Shown here: positions 45,301-54,936 of the stretch, in pieces
Layout: the number at the start of each line of letters is the position of its first letter
Position numbering within the stretch: position 1 is the stretch's first letter
Origin: Leptolyngbya subtilissima AS-A7
GTDB lineage: Bacteria > Cyanobacteriota > Cyanobacteriia > Phormidesmidales > Phormidesmidaceae
Assembly (NCBI RefSeq): GCF_039962255.1
Contig: NZ_JAMPKY010000005.1
Span: forward strand, 62,001 to 126,000
Direction of reading: 5' to 3'
Length of the DNA stretch: 64,000 nt
The notes under the pieces: model-generated
Told to the model about the DNA's origin: nothing
The model's database searches: none
The model's input: the letters and a program-made list of their open reading frames with translations, nothing else
Made by a program: the position numbers and the translations under genes

Positions 45301-46827
45301 CTCATCGTCGAGAAAATCCGCCAGGGGGTCTACGGCGGCTTCGGCGACCACCGTAGACTCTGATGCCGCATCTTCGGTGAGCAAGTCGGCCACAGAATCG
45401 CCAGGATCTGTGCTTGAATTGGGCTCGCTCCCCGCAGCGGGTTCGGCTCCTGTGCCGGCATCGAGGTCGTATCCAAACAAGCTGGCCATATCGTCAATGG
45501 CAGGGTTTTCAGCGGTGTCAGGTTCGCCAGCGGTCGCCTCGGTAGCAAACAAATCGGCAAACTCAGAGTTGTCGTTATTGGCGGTAACGTCAGCGTCTAG
45601 GTCTAAATCATCCAGGGAGACCTCTGAGAAATCCTCTTCCCAGATGTCGGTTAGGCTCGCGGGGGCACCCTCAAACAGGTCGGCCAGACTGTTGAGTTCT
45701 GCTGTTCCTACCTCTGGACCCACATTGCCGGCTGTTCCCTGGGGCATGACGGGTTCGGTGGGCAGCGGCGTGTCAAATTGGCCAAAGACCGACTCTAAAC
45801 CGGTTTCGGTCACATTGTCGGCGCTGTCTAGGGTCAGGTCTTCGAGCCAGTTTTCGGTGTCGGCTAGAGCCAGATCGTCGGCGTTGCTTTCCTCCGCAGC
45901 CGCAAACAAATCAGCTAGGTCAGGCCCATCAGAATTGTCGTTAAGCGCTTCGGCCAGCAAGGCATCAAGGGTAGAGTCGTCGCTACCCAACTCGGGCTCG
46001 GCTGAAACGGGGAGCAGGTCTTGCAGCGTTCTGGAAGCGGCTACTTGGTTAATGCCTCCGGCTAGCACCTGATCCTGAGCCTGCTTGAGGTCTTTGATCA
46101 CCACTGGCGCTAGGGTGCGGTAAGTCTGGTCAGGATTTGCGATCGCCCGCTCAACCACCTGGGTCAGACTGCACCACTGAGCCAGCTCAAACTGTTCGCC
46201 CACGCTGTGCATGCGCTGGCAGAGCCGGCTGAGTGCCTGGCGAGACGTGCTATTGTCGGGCTGCTTGAAGGTGGCCAGCATATCGCGCAACAGCGCCGGA
46301 ACATCGCTGCGAAACACAAGCTGGAGGGCGCTGGTCTCGGGGTGAGGTGCTGCCGCTACCATGGTAGAGCGCGGCGGCGTGGCGGCGGGGACAGCCGCTG
46401 GGGCGGCGGCTATTAGAGCGTCGAGGTGAGCTTCAGCCTGTACAAAAATGGGCTCCAGAGGAGCCATAATTTCCTGAGCTTGGTCGTTGGTCAAGCCAAA
46501 GGGGCTTTGCAGCTGCTCTAGCTGCTCTTGCAGCCCATCGAAAATTTGCAGCAGCATGGTTTCTAAGTCACGATCGGGACGCATCGGCGACTCTTTCATG
46601 ACTTTAAAGAAGTCTTCCATGCGATGACTGGTGCGCTGAATACTGTTCAGCCCCAGCATGGCCGCCCCGCCTTTCACCGAGTGGGCCGCCCGAAACACCT
46701 CGTTCATCATCTCCGAGTCGTTGAGGGTGTCCGCTAGGTTCAGCAAACCCTGCTCGATGGTGTTGAGATGATCCTTGGCTTCTTCAATGAAGTACCCCAA
46801 GATGCGTTTTTGATCTTCAGGCGACAT
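42319..46827 (-). CDS. pilL: Hybrid CheA histidine kinase PilL/HmpE-type
   Basis: The 1502-residue kinase has an Hpt domain (His49 in FRAAHSVKGGAAML), a second helical region (about 175-270), and a very long acidic D/E/A/S-rich linker (about 275-830; DDLDLDADVTANNDNSEFADLF, DDDDAHTMPELHLELDLDSSSGDDDS). The CheA core follows (N-box HLVNNAITHGIES, G1 IADNGGGINPA, G2 GRGVGMDVV), then CheW and a C-terminal receiver (VLIVDDSITVRELL, Asp in CDIEMPRMDGLE, TKPY). The start ATG 46827 follows GAGGGG; a longer frame to 46869 is unsupported. It is the last gene of the third PATAN-CheY-CheW-MCP-CheA operon, with the TPR-MCP and nearby hmpF indicating type IV pilus/hormogonium motility. Confidence 0.9.
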   Translation of the reverse strand: MSPEDQKRILGYFIEEAKDHLNTIEQGLLNLADTLNDSEMMNEVFRAAHSVKGGAAMLGLNSIQRTSHRMEDFFKVMKESPMRPDRDLETMLLQIFDGLQEQLEQLQSPFGLTNDQAQEIMAPLEPIFVQAEAHLDALIAAAPAAVPAATPPRSTMVAAAPHPETSALQLVFRSDVPALLRDMLATFKQPDNSTSRQALSRLCQRMHSVGEQFELAQWCSLTQVVERAIANPDQTYRTLAPVVIKDLKQAQDQVLAGGINQVAASRTLQDLLPVSAEPELGSDDSTLDALLAEALNDNSDGPDLADLFAAAEESNADDLALADTENWLEDLTLDSADNVTETGLESVFGQFDTPLPTEPVMPQGTAGNVGPEVGTAELNSLADLFEGAPASLTDIWEEDFSEVSLDDLDLDADVTANNDNSEFADLFATEATAGEPDTAENPAIDDMASLFGYDLDAGTGAEPAAGSEPNSSTDPGDSVADLLTEDAASESTVVAEAAVDPLADFLDDEINFGTEEMADAPLDDFFDIGESAEASAASADSNEVDSFFDSLHDDDFIDDDDAHTMPELHLELDLDSSSGDDDSFSANDNGLFSGGSSRLFTPDNHIPNADAAEAEAANLFGEADALLDDPFGELNLTDSAFDLAFDDAPDEAIVEPELAATEADASFDIPTNDGDGAELTVTSFEDGGWPETSAEEASFADLESLLDEPVFEADLFADSNGSLNGELSLSNDAFDGFEGDAYNGNGYTEATPTPARRSLDDDGGDDDSFDDLEALLGEEFPVIDTVAPGQPDNGLPAASPSFDSSDDEFGDLEKLLEEADQLGGSAPSLGTRRTASMQAARRSPRRAANTTDQTMRVSVGHLDTLSNLVGELVVNRNSLEQDQERLRQFLDNLLHQVSQLNDVGQRMRDLYERSLLESSLIANRQAFALGVSSSDRGGGHATGATFDALEMDRFTGFHTLSQEMIELIVRVREASSDIEFTIDSTDQIARQFRQVTTQLQEGLNKARMVPFGQTAERLPRAVRDISLKCGKEAQLVVEGRDTLIDKMILERLYDPMTHLVNNAITHGIESPEERLATGKGREGTITVRAFYQGNQTVIYIADNGGGINPAVVKAKALKQGLITPAEAQTMTEIEVYDLLFLPGFSTRDQADDFSGRGVGMDVVRTALSDIRGSITVESEVGKGTSFTIRLPLTLSITKALSCVNNQARIAFPMDGVEDMFDVPKERIQTDAQGHACILWRDTLLPFRPLSDLLRFNRSLGRGRVYGGPQDEDVVSMVVLRSASTFIALQVDQVIGEQEIVIKQLEGPVPKPIGIAGATVLGDGRVMPIADVLELIDLASGRLRRDASTSLWAQTADEEPVETVVHTDPTVLIVDDSITVRELLSMSFNKIGYRVEQARDGQEAWEKLRSGLPCDLVFCDIEMPRMDGLELLSRMQKDSALSQVPTAMLTSRGADRHRQMAVDLGAKGYFTKPYLEEMLLDAAKRMLKGENMIPRKMSDEPET

Positions 46828-46888
46828 GTCAATTCCCCTCTGAATGCTTTTCGACCGTGTCCGGCTCACTCCCGTTGACTAACTGCAC

Positions 46889-49522
46889 CTAGCTGTCTGA
46901 TTTATTCACTTTAAAGCGCTCCACTGAAGTCAGCAGATCGCGGGCAACCCCCACCAGATTTTGCAGCGAACCTGACACCCGTTGGGCCTCCTGGGAAGTT
47001 TCCTGGGCGGTAAGTTCTACTGATTGCATGACCTGGGCCACGGCGCGGGAGGTTTCGGTCTGCTCTACGGTGTCAGCGGTAATCGATCGCACCAGCACGT
47101 CAATGCGGTTTGACACTTGAATGATGTCTTCTAGCGATCGCTTCGCCTGCTCTGCCAATCGGGTGCCCTCAATCACCTGCTGGGTGCCCTCTTCCATAGC
47201 GGTCATCACCCCGCCCGTCTCACTTTGAATTTGCAGCACGATCTGCTCAATCTCTTTAGAGGCTTTGGCGGCCCGGTCAGCCAGCTGCCGCACCTCGTCA
47301 GCCACAATAGCAAAGCCCCGACCCGCTTCCCCAGCCCTTGCCGCTTCAATACTAGCGTTGAGCGCCAGTAAGTTGGTGCGGGAGGCAATCTGCGAAATTA
47401 ACGCCACAATCTTCGAAATTTCCTGGGAAGACTCCGCCAGACGCTTCACCTTACGGGTCGTCTCGGCCACCGTTTCGCGAATCTCGAGAATACCTGCTAC
47501 GGTGCGCTCCACCGACTCACCCCCTTTAAGGGCAGTAGATGATGCGGTACGAGCTACTTCCTCGGCCTCGCGAGCGCTTTCGGCCACCCGCTGAATCGAG
47601 TCAGTCATCACCTGCACCGAGTTCAGCGTCACCGCGAGTTCCTCGGCCTGGCGCAGGGCGTCTGCCGATAGGCTGCGGGCAAAAATCTCGTTTTCCGTAG
47701 ACCCCTTGCTCACCTGGCGAGCGGCTACACTCACCTGTTCTACAATCTCCCGCAGGTTTTGAATGGTCAGGTTAAAGGAGTCGGCTACGGCGCCAAGCAC
47801 GTCAGCAGTTACCTCTGCCTGCACGGTCAAGTCGCCCCGGGCCGCCCCTTCCACGTCGTCTAGCAGACGAATCACCTGGCGCTGGAGGTCTTCCTTAGCC
47901 TGCTCTTGCTCCTGGGCCTTGCGCTGGGCTTCACTAGTAGTGGTCAAAATCACCCGCGACATTTTGTTAAAGCTGCTGGCTAGGCGACCAAACTCGTCTT
48001 CGGTAAACACCGTGGCCCGGGCCGACAAGTTGCCCCTAATCACCGTGTCAAACTGCTGCTGTAGGTCGTCAACACTGCGGCCTACCTGGCGGTGGGCCAA
48101 CCGTCCAACCACTAGGGCTGAGCCAAACCCGGCTACTCCACCCGCTAAGGCCATGGCCGCGTGCACGGCCTTGGGCATCGATCGCTCTGGCTGTAGGGTC
48201 GAAGCGGCAAAATTAATGACGCCTACCGCTAGGGCCGAGGCAACGCCGGCAGCAATAGCAACGATCAGCTCTTTAGTCGGCAGGGGAGCATTGTCTAAAA
48301 AGCCCAACCAGTCTTGCTCAGTGGTTACCGCTTCCACATCGTGGCTATCGGTTTGGGTAAACACAGGCAGGCTATCGCTAGCACCCGCAATGCTAAAAAT
48401 GTCATCGTCGCTGATCACCGCCTGATCGTTCATATCGCTGAGGTCAAAGGCGGAAGTGCCTCCGCTAAAGCCACTATCGTCAGTTGAAGTCAGCCCTGAG
48501 GTGCCCACTGAGGGTGTAGTAAACCCAGCGGAACTGTCTGATAGCTCAAAGTCAGGTAGGTTACCCAGGTCGTCAAAGTCGCTAAATTCGTCTAAAAAGT
48601 CAACGTTGCTGCTGGGCTGGGTGCTGTCGTCTAGGTCAGGCATGTATCCATTGGCGGCGTAGCCGTTGTAGTCGAGATCGGCGCTATCGCCAGCGGTGTC
48701 GAGGTCGTCGATCAGGAGATCGGGCTCAGGGGCAAAAACCGTCATGTCGTCGCCGCCGTCATCAGCGGGGGGCCAACTCTGGTCAAAGCTTTGGGAGGCC
48801 AACTCCATATCACTATAAAGATCGCCTCTCTGAGCCTCGGTGGCCCCGCTAAAGGGGTCATCGCCATTGCCCACCTCAAGGGAATCAAAAGAGGCATCGT
48901 CATCAAAGGTGATGTCGTCTAGGCTCTCTTGGTCCTCAGCCCAGCCACTGCCGGAGTCAGTGCCAAAACTAAGGTTAGCCCTGTCGTCAGGATCGGTAGC
49001 AAAGGGATCGTCGGTCGTAAAGGGATCGGCCAGGTAGGTATCGCTAAACCCGACATTGGCGATCGAACTGGGCATGTCGTCCTCAAGGCTAAAGTCGCCG
49101 AGGTCGAGCTGGCTATCTGACAGCCCAGGAGCACCATTGGCTCTAACGCTGCTCTCTAAACCCATCGACATTGAAGCACCAGCGTCGAAGAAAGTATCTC
49201 CGGCATCGGTTTCGTAATCCATAGCCGTGCCGGAGGATGCCTCCGCAGCAAACTGACTGGCATAGTCGAGACCGTTGCTGGCATAGTCGACGTATTCGGG
49301 CTCTGAGGTGAGATCGAGTACGGCACTGTACTGGGCCGCAGCTACGTCATATCGCTGTAGGCCGTAGCAGTAGATATGGCCCCGCAGTAGCAGCACGCTG
49401 GGATCGTCGGGGTAATCGTCGGCTAGCTGATCGATAACTGCCGCAGCCTCCGAGTAGTTGCCCTGTACGTAGGCTCGTTCTGCTTTTTGATAGGCTTGAG
49501 AGTAATCGATGCCTGAAGCCAT
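46889..49522 (-). CDS. pilJ: MCP PilJ/HmpD-type with N-terminal TPR and acidic linker
   Basis: The 877-residue receptor begins with a TPR-like unit ([43 protein letters not shown]), not a periplasmic sensor. A long acidic linker (about 80-390) follows, then two close membrane segments ([22 protein letters not shown] and [22 protein letters not shown]), HAMP modules ([52 protein letters not shown]) and the MCP hairpin ([33 protein letters not shown]). This matches Synechocystis PilJ. With almost no periplasmic loop, the input is probably cytoplasmic or from partners. ATG 49522 has AGGAG upstream. The stop lies 61 bp before the pilL start. Confidence 0.9.
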   Translation of the reverse strand: MASGIDYSQAYQKAERAYVQGNYSEAAAVIDQLADDYPDDPSVLLLRGHIYCYGLQRYDVAAAQYSAVLDLTSEPEYVDYASNGLDYASQFAAEASSGTAMDYETDAGDTFFDAGASMSMGLESSVRANGAPGLSDSQLDLGDFSLEDDMPSSIANVGFSDTYLADPFTTDDPFATDPDDRANLSFGTDSGSGWAEDQESLDDITFDDDASFDSLEVGNGDDPFSGATEAQRGDLYSDMELASQSFDQSWPPADDGGDDMTVFAPEPDLLIDDLDTAGDSADLDYNGYAANGYMPDLDDSTQPSSNVDFLDEFSDFDDLGNLPDFELSDSSAGFTTPSVGTSGLTSTDDSGFSGGTSAFDLSDMNDQAVISDDDIFSIAGASDSLPVFTQTDSHDVEAVTTEQDWLGFLDNAPLPTKELIVAIAAGVASALAVGVINFAASTLQPERSMPKAVHAAMALAGGVAGFGSALVVGRLAHRQVGRSVDDLQQQFDTVIRGNLSARATVFTEDEFGRLASSFNKMSRVILTTTSEAQRKAQEQEQAKEDLQRQVIRLLDDVEGAARGDLTVQAEVTADVLGAVADSFNLTIQNLREIVEQVSVAARQVSKGSTENEIFARSLSADALRQAEELAVTLNSVQVMTDSIQRVAESAREAEEVARTASSTALKGGESVERTVAGILEIRETVAETTRKVKRLAESSQEISKIVALISQIASRTNLLALNASIEAARAGEAGRGFAIVADEVRQLADRAAKASKEIEQIVLQIQSETGGVMTAMEEGTQQVIEGTRLAEQAKRSLEDIIQVSNRIDVLVRSITADTVEQTETSRAVAQVMQSVELTAQETSQEAQRVSGSLQNLVGVARDLLTSVERFKVNKSDS

Positions 49523-49575
49523 GGTCTTCTCCTGCCGGTGCAAATGTCCTAAGGGGGTTAAGGATGGGGCTAAGC

Positions 49576-50106
49576 CTAGGTGGCCCAGCGAGCTGAACGA
49601 ATAACAGCAACGTGGTCAAGCAGCCTAAGGGTTTTGTTTTCCTCAGCGTCAATGATCCATTCACCGCGCAAAAATGGAGCCATTGTATCCGGGCTATTAT
49701 CTGACACCCGGGTCTTGTCAGGGTTGAGCCAGCGGGTGCCCACAATTCGATTAACGGCCAAGCCTAGCATAGTTCCCTGATCTTCAATGGCGATGACCGA
49801 AATCTCTGGGCGATCGGTGTTTAGTACCGATGAATACCCAAGAAACTGACCCAGATCAGCGACCCACACCACCCGTCCCTGCTCGTTGAGGGTACCCAAC
49901 AGCAGGTTCGACACATTGGGTATGGGAGTGATGCGATCGGGGGGCTGCTCGATAATGCGACGAATGCCGGTGGCGGGCAGCGCGAATTCATCTTCGGGAG
50001 TCACAAAGAAGCGCAAAAATAGCTCGCCATCAGGCGTTTCCAGCTCTTGCAACTCTGGATCTTGGTCTTGCCCAGTCTGGGTGAGAAAGTCAGGATTACC
50101 TACCAT
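49576..50106 (-). CDS. pilI: CheW-like adaptor PilI/HmpC-type
   Basis: The 176-residue CheW-domain protein ([61 protein letters not shown], then [18 protein letters not shown] and [21 protein letters not shown]) lies 53 bp upstream of pilJ. It should join PilJ to PilL. The N-terminal 30 residues are acidic and probably disordered. Confidence 0.88.
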   Translation of the reverse strand: MVGNPDFLTQTGQDQDPELQELETPDGELFLRFFVTPEDEFALPATGIRRIIEQPPDRITPIPNVSNLLLGTLNEQGRVVWVADLGQFLGYSSVLNTDRPEISVIAIEDQGTMLGLAVNRIVGTRWLNPDKTRVSDNSPDTMAPFLRGEWIIDAEENKTLRLLDHVAVIRSARWAT

Positions 50107-50149
50107 AAGCTTGTTGTTACGTTACCCTCTGTTGCTTCACGCTTGAGTT

Positions 50150-50515
50150 CTACCCCCTCAGCAGCTGCTTGACTGTGCCAACCAGTTCGGTAGGTTGAAA
50201 CGGCTTGGCAATGTAAGCGTCTGCCCCCTGTTTCATGCCCCAGTAGCGATCGAATTCTTCACCCTTAGAAGAGCACATTACCACCGGCAAGTTTTGGGTA
50301 GAGGGATCGGCTTTAATGCGGCGACAGAGCTCGTACCCGTTCATCCGAGGCATGACAATGTCGAGCACAACCATGTCTGGGCGGTGGCTCTGAATTTGCT
50401 CGAGGGCTTCCATGCCATCGCTGGCTACGGTAACGCTGAGGCCAATACCCCTTAATAGCTCGGTAATCATCTCCCGTTGAGGAATACTATCTTCTACCAC
50501 CAGAACTGTACTCAT
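50150..50515 (-). CDS. pilH: CheY-like response regulator PilH/HmpB-type
   Basis: The 121-residue receiver reads TVLVVEDSIPQREMITELL, MVVLDIVMPRMNGYE (acceptor Asp), VVMCSSKGEEFDRYWGMKQGADAYIAKPF. It has no output domain. ATG 50515 is used; a TTG four codons upstream is possible. PilH-type regulators modulate twitching by protein contact and phosphate competition. It lies between pilG and pilI. Confidence 0.92.
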   Translation of the reverse strand: MSTVLVVEDSIPQREMITELLRGIGLSVTVASDGMEALEQIQSHRPDMVVLDIVMPRMNGYELCRRIKADPSTQNLPVVMCSSKGEEFDRYWGMKQGADAYIAKPFQPTELVGTVKQLLRG

Positions 50516-50767
50516 AGGTTGATTCAAAAAAGGCCAGCTAAATGGCCAGACGTAAACCGTCAGTGACGCTGTGCTACCGCTGGTCGAGGCTTAAGTCACA
50601 GATTGACCACGTTTAAAGCAGCCGTTAAGGACTCCAAACCTGTGACTCTAACGTACCCTCAAACGCAGACTATGCTGTCGGTTTAGATAAATTAATCAAC
50701 CGGGTTGTTTAGATTATGGCGAATCCTGTTGAAATTGATCTAAAAACCCTTTTTAAGCTAAGGAATG

Positions 50768-52039
50768 TTAATTGGGCATGGGGGCCTTGCTAAAGTCGAC
50801 GTCGAATTCGTCTTCGATGGCTTCGGCTAACAGGGTGTCAGGACGGGGCCGGTTGATGTCGCCAGGGCCAGCATACTTTTCTACCAGTGCTAGCAGCTCG
50901 CCAGGGCCAAAGGGCTTAGTCAGGTAGTCAGTTGCGCCGACCATTCTGGCTTTAACTCGGTCTAAGAAGCCATCCTTGCCGGTGAGCATGACAATGGGAG
51001 TTTGGCGAAAGGCGCTGGAGTGTCTAAGCATGGCGCATAGCTCGTACCCATCGAGCTCGGGCATGGTGATGTCGCAAAGAATTAGGTTGGGTTGCAGCTG
51101 AAACAGCAAGCCCAAAGCTTTGAGGGGGTTGCCAATGGAGGTGGCCTCATAGCCTTGCCCAGCGAGAATGCGTTCTACGGCCTGACGAACGGTGGTGCTG
51201 TCGTCGACGCAGACAATACGGGGTAGGCGATCGGGCCCAGGCCGTTGGTTCTGAGGGGCTAGGTCTACCTCAGCAGGACCGTAGACTAGGCTAATTTGTC
51301 CCTGTTGCAGTGCGGGGACTAGGCTGCGAGCGACGCTGAGCAGATCGCGACTAAGGTAGCGGGCAATGCGGCGAATAGAAGTTTTGCCGTCCATCCAGGT
51401 AACCATGCGCCGGTAGACCTGGTTGGACACGCTGGCCTGAAAGGCTTCGGGAGCTAGCAGAATGGGGCACTGGTCGGGTGATTGCAAATGGGGGTGCAGC
51501 TGATGCCAGGTTTGAATTTGCTGGGTGATGCCTGTGACTAGGTCACTGATGGTGTGGGTCATCAGCTGGGGACTAAGGGCTGAGCTGAGCTGGAACACAA
51601 AGGCTCCGTGGTGAAGGCTCAGCAGGTCAAAAAGGGTCTCGTGCACCATGTGGCTTAGAATGGTGCGGCCTTGGTCGGGGGTGATCAAGTGCTGCTCGAG
51701 TAAAGCCCACAGGGTGCCGTACTCGAGGGAGTTAAAGGCTGCGATCGCGGCGGTAGTGCTAGGGTCGGGCAGCGACTGGTCGATGCCGTAGCGATGCAGA
51801 TGGTCACGCAGGCGATCGAGCTTGTTGTCGGTGGTGCCGGCGTAAACGAGCTGCCCGTTGGCTAAAAATACAATCCAGGAGCGAGAATCAGTCGCCGTCA
51901 GCCCACCGTCGAAGGATTGATTAGAAGACTGGTTGTTAGTGCTGCTATAGCTTTCTAGGTACAGTTCGCCGGTGCGCTGCCCCAGCTCGATGAGCTGCAG
52001 GATGCTGCGAATATCGATTTCTGACAAGTAACCCTGCAT
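50768..52039 (-). CDS. pilG: PATAN-domain response regulator PilG-type
   Basis: The 423-residue protein has a PATAN/DUF4388-like N-terminal half (MQGYLSEIDIRSILQLIELGQRTGELYLES, SWIVFLANGQLVYAGTTDNKLDRLRDHLHRYG) and a C-terminal receiver (RIVCVDDSTTVRQAVERIL, Asp in LILCDITMPELDGYE, YLTKPFGP), with a 40-residue acidic tail. PatA-type regulators of this operon class are the presumed output toward the pilus motor. A 252-bp gap separates it from pilH, so pilH may have its own promoter. The start is placed at ATG 52039. Confidence 0.88.
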   Translation of the reverse strand: MQGYLSEIDIRSILQLIELGQRTGELYLESYSSTNNQSSNQSFDGGLTATDSRSWIVFLANGQLVYAGTTDNKLDRLRDHLHRYGIDQSLPDPSTTAAIAAFNSLEYGTLWALLEQHLITPDQGRTILSHMVHETLFDLLSLHHGAFVFQLSSALSPQLMTHTISDLVTGITQQIQTWHQLHPHLQSPDQCPILLAPEAFQASVSNQVYRRMVTWMDGKTSIRRIARYLSRDLLSVARSLVPALQQGQISLVYGPAEVDLAPQNQRPGPDRLPRIVCVDDSTTVRQAVERILAGQGYEATSIGNPLKALGLLFQLQPNLILCDITMPELDGYELCAMLRHSSAFRQTPIVMLTGKDGFLDRVKARMVGATDYLTKPFGPGELLALVEKYAGPGDINRPRPDTLLAEAIEDEFDVDFSKAPMPN

Positions 52040-52867
52040 GAGGCAACCCAAGATGGGAACAGCACCTGATTAGCCAGGCCAGGAAGGTCGGGGGCTGAAT
52101 TCAGCATGCCCCAACTAGAAACCCAATCGTACCCTTTGATCCTCTTGCCATAACGATTGCCCTGCTAGAGGGCCGTGCCGCTATGCTGAAGTGTTTAGTT
52201 TTAGGAGGGCAATCGCGTTAGTTCAGGATGGAAGGGGCTGGGAACCGGTATTCTCCGGTCTGTTCTCAGTATACGGCGCTTCGCTAGAGATGCTGCGTGG
52301 TAAGGTCACGGTGCTCTGCTCGGTGGAAGAATTTTTGGGAACTCTAAAAGTGTGCTTCCAGCTGGAGATGCTGACCGGCTGTGATCGCTTACCCAATATG
52401 CCGATTTTACCGAGCCAAAATTAGCTAAGATTCCCATTAGCTTTGGCATCAGCGGTAGCATCCCCATGGATAAGTAGAATCAGCTCTAGCCGTCAGTCGA
52501 GGCTGATGCGGTTCATAGCAGTTACGTTGTCGCTGCTGTGGTGCGATCGCAGTTTTTCTGGCTGCAGGGGCTTGAACTTTACCCTGACTCAAAAGGTTTG
52601 CGATAGGGTTTATGGGTAAGCAAAATTACAACTACGATAGACGGTAGCTTTGGTGATAGATGGGATGCGTGGAAATTGGGGCTCTGAGCTAATCTAGAGC
52701 TAGCTAGATAGTGCATCAGGACGCATTGACGCAGCCACCAAATCGTTCATCATAATACAGGCAGCCCCGTGCCACCTCGCTCTCGACCTACGATGCAAGG
52801 CTCTTAAAATTACTGCATCAGATTTATTTCCTTAACATTAACGTTCTAAGCCACGAGGACCACCAGC
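52040..52867. other. Divergent promoter region between pilG and hmpF
   Basis: These 828 bp carry no recognised gene; a 77-codon frame at 52191-52424 shows no family features. The region must hold the pilG promoter and the hmpF promoter, so shared regulation is possible. GAGGA lies 12 bases before the hmpF GTG. No terminator or strong palindrome was noticed. Confidence 0.5.
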
Positions 52868-54619
52868 GTGCTGTACCTAGCAGAAGTCCAGAAAAAGACC
52901 GGGTTTATTGGCAGCGGCAAGCCTGAGTTTAAGCTACTTGCCTGTCAGCGTAGCGAAAATAGCTGGAGCGCCGTGACCGGGGACGAGACCCTAGTGGCCC
53001 CCGACGACGCCTCTTACAACGCTGGTGCCCTAGTAATGGTGGAGGTCAGCAATAACCGCCAAATCCAGCGTCATTATGAGGCGGGGCGATCGCTGACCAC
53101 CATTCTGCAAAATTTCTCTAACCTGAGCAAAAAGTCAAAGACCCAGGAAGAAGAGATCGAGCAGTGGAAGCAGTCACTTACCTTTCAAAGTCAGGAACTC
53201 AACCGCCGTGAGCTAGAGCTAGAAACCCGCCAGGAGCAGGTCGAGCAGGCCGAAGCCGATCTTGAACAGCTAGATGCCCAGCGGCAAGAGCTAGATCAGC
53301 TGCGCCAAAGCCTTGAGCAACAGCAGGAAGAACTCACTCGAAAAAATCAGGATCTCGAAGGAGCTTGGGCCCACCTCAATGGTGAAATGCGCCGCCTGGA
53401 AGAGCAGCGGGCTGAGGGTAGTTCAGCCGCTGGCCTCGACCCAGACCAGGTGGCCAACCTGCAGGGTGCTCTCAACCGTCTTACCGAAGCCGTGATGCCC
53501 GTTGAAGCACTGCGAGATCCGCTCACCCATGCCACCGATGGGCTGAACTACCATCAGGGACTGCTGGGCGACTATCGACAAGCACTCGAAGACCAGCGCC
53601 CGGGCTTGGAACAGCGCCAGCAGGAGCTAGATCAGCAGGCTAGCCAGCTCAATCAGCGCTGGGCCGACTGGCGTCAGGCCGAAGCCGCGCTGATGGCCAA
53701 GCGCGAAGAGCTAAAGCTGCGTCAGCAGATGGTTAAAACCCAGCAGGAGCAGATTCAAACTCTAACGGATACCCTGCAAGCCCAGGCGAACCTGCACCAG
53801 AAAATCTACGACCTGCTCAACACTACTGATAAGGTGCGGCTGAGCAAAAAGGTCGATGTGGCCGCTTTGGAGGCAATGGATTTAGACCATCTCCAAACCA
53901 TGGTGGGTGATCTGGAAAAAGATCTGGAGAAAATGTCTCGCTTTGTCTCCGATCAGGAAGAGGAGCTGACCCTAGAGCAGCAGGCCATTGATGAGATTCA
54001 GCTCAAGATTGAGCAGGCCAGTGAGTTTGAGCGCCTTCAGCTAGAGACCGAGATTGAAGAGGAGCAGGATCGCTACCAAATGCTTAACGAGACCCTGGTG
54101 GGCCAGCGGCGCAACCTGCTGGAGCGTGAAGAAGTGTTAAGTCAGCATCAGGCGGTGCTGCGACGACGCCAGGGCCTAACAGTGGAAGAAACGCAGGTTA
54201 GTGCTGTCGATCTAGAGCCTTTGCTCAACACCATTGATATTCAGCGCCAGCATACGACAGATACGATTCAGGCTCTAGAAACTGAGGTCAAGAAGCTCCA
54301 GGACGGCATTAGCCAGCTCAAGAGAGAGATTGAATCTGCTGAGTCGGCCCTGACTACCCACCGCTCTGAGGTGGAGGCGTTTGAGGCAGATCTGCGGCGG
54401 CAGCAGCAAGATCTAGTGGGCTTGATGGGCAAGCTAGCGGTCTGTGAAGAGCTGCTTAACCCGGCGCAGGAAAGCGTCAATGGGCTAAGGCAGTCTTTAG
54501 AGAACCTAACTGGGGCAGTTACCAAGCTTCAGGAAGTTAACGATTACCAATTGCAGGCGATCGCAGAGCTGCGCCAAACCGTGGCCAGCGTCGGCACTCC
54601 CCAGGTAGCTGCTTCCTAA
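52868..54619 (+). CDS. hmpF: Pilus motility taxis coiled-coil protein HmpF
   Basis: The 583-residue protein has a small N-terminal globular part (MLYLAEVQKKTGFIGSGKPEFKLLACQRSENSWSAVTGDE, residues 1-75) that is characteristic of HmpF, then an almost unbroken coiled coil (95-560: EEEIEQWKQSLTFQSQELNRRELELETRQEQVEQ; LDQLRQSLEQQQEELTRKNQ; QALETEVKKLQDGISQLKREIESAESAL). HmpF localises to the poles or septa and directs type IV pilus activity in hormogonia and in phototaxis. The start is a GTG with GAGGA upstream. It is divergent from the pilGHIJL-type operon, which fits a joint role. Confidence 0.88.
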   Translation: MLYLAEVQKKTGFIGSGKPEFKLLACQRSENSWSAVTGDETLVAPDDASYNAGALVMVEVSNNRQIQRHYEAGRSLTTILQNFSNLSKKSKTQEEEIEQWKQSLTFQSQELNRRELELETRQEQVEQAEADLEQLDAQRQELDQLRQSLEQQQEELTRKNQDLEGAWAHLNGEMRRLEEQRAEGSSAAGLDPDQVANLQGALNRLTEAVMPVEALRDPLTHATDGLNYHQGLLGDYRQALEDQRPGLEQRQQELDQQASQLNQRWADWRQAEAALMAKREELKLRQQMVKTQQEQIQTLTDTLQAQANLHQKIYDLLNTTDKVRLSKKVDVAALEAMDLDHLQTMVGDLEKDLEKMSRFVSDQEEELTLEQQAIDEIQLKIEQASEFERLQLETEIEEEQDRYQMLNETLVGQRRNLLEREEVLSQHQAVLRRRQGLTVEETQVSAVDLEPLLNTIDIQRQHTTDTIQALETEVKKLQDGISQLKREIESAESALTTHRSEVEAFEADLRRQQQDLVGLMGKLAVCEELLNPAQESVNGLRQSLENLTGAVTKLQEVNDYQLQAIAELRQTVASVGTPQVAAS

Positions 54620-54688
54620 GATCTGCCTCAAAAACAGAGGTTTCAAGTGCTAGAGTCGGCTAATAGACGTCTAGAGGCACAACCGAAC

Positions 54689-54895
54689 ATGATTTGGGTC
54701 AACGAACAGATTGATCCGTCAGGGATCATTTACTCGTGCATTGCCTGCAGCGACGAAGCCCAGGCGCAGGACTGCTACCAGTCGTTTTTGGACAACCTGT
54801 CTGAGGAGCAACGAGCCGCTGGCTGGGTCGCCCAAATACGCACCGTTGAGTCGTGGGATGAGGTGCCTGTCAACGCACTAAAGCTGAGCTATTGA
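54689..54895 (+). CDS. Small conserved hypothetical protein downstream of hmpF
   Basis: From the ATG at 54689 the product is 68 residues (MIWVNEQIDPSGIIYSCIACSDEAQAQDCYQSF, then AGWVAQIRTVESWDEVP). An in-frame GTG at 54647 is an alternative, but AGAGG sits 10 bases before 54689. It has three cysteines in IACSDEAQAQDC and IYSC but no clear metal-binding pattern. It follows hmpF by 69 bp on the same strand and may be co-transcribed. The function is unknown. Confidence 0.6.
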   Translation: MIWVNEQIDPSGIIYSCIACSDEAQAQDCYQSFLDNLSEEQRAAGWVAQIRTVESWDEVPVNALKLSY

Positions 54896-54936
54896 GGTCA
54901 AATAGCCAGGGTGCGAGTAGCCAGGCAAGACAGAGA

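Noticed and set aside
45017-46072. Long serine-rich plus-strand open frame (351 codons) opposite PilL
   Set aside because: It is a mirror of the acidic D/E/S linker codons of PilL; composition is artefactual and no family features are present.
52191-52424. 77-codon plus-strand frame between pilG and hmpF
   Set aside because: No recognisable domain or convincing ribosome binding site; its codons look like non-coding sequence.
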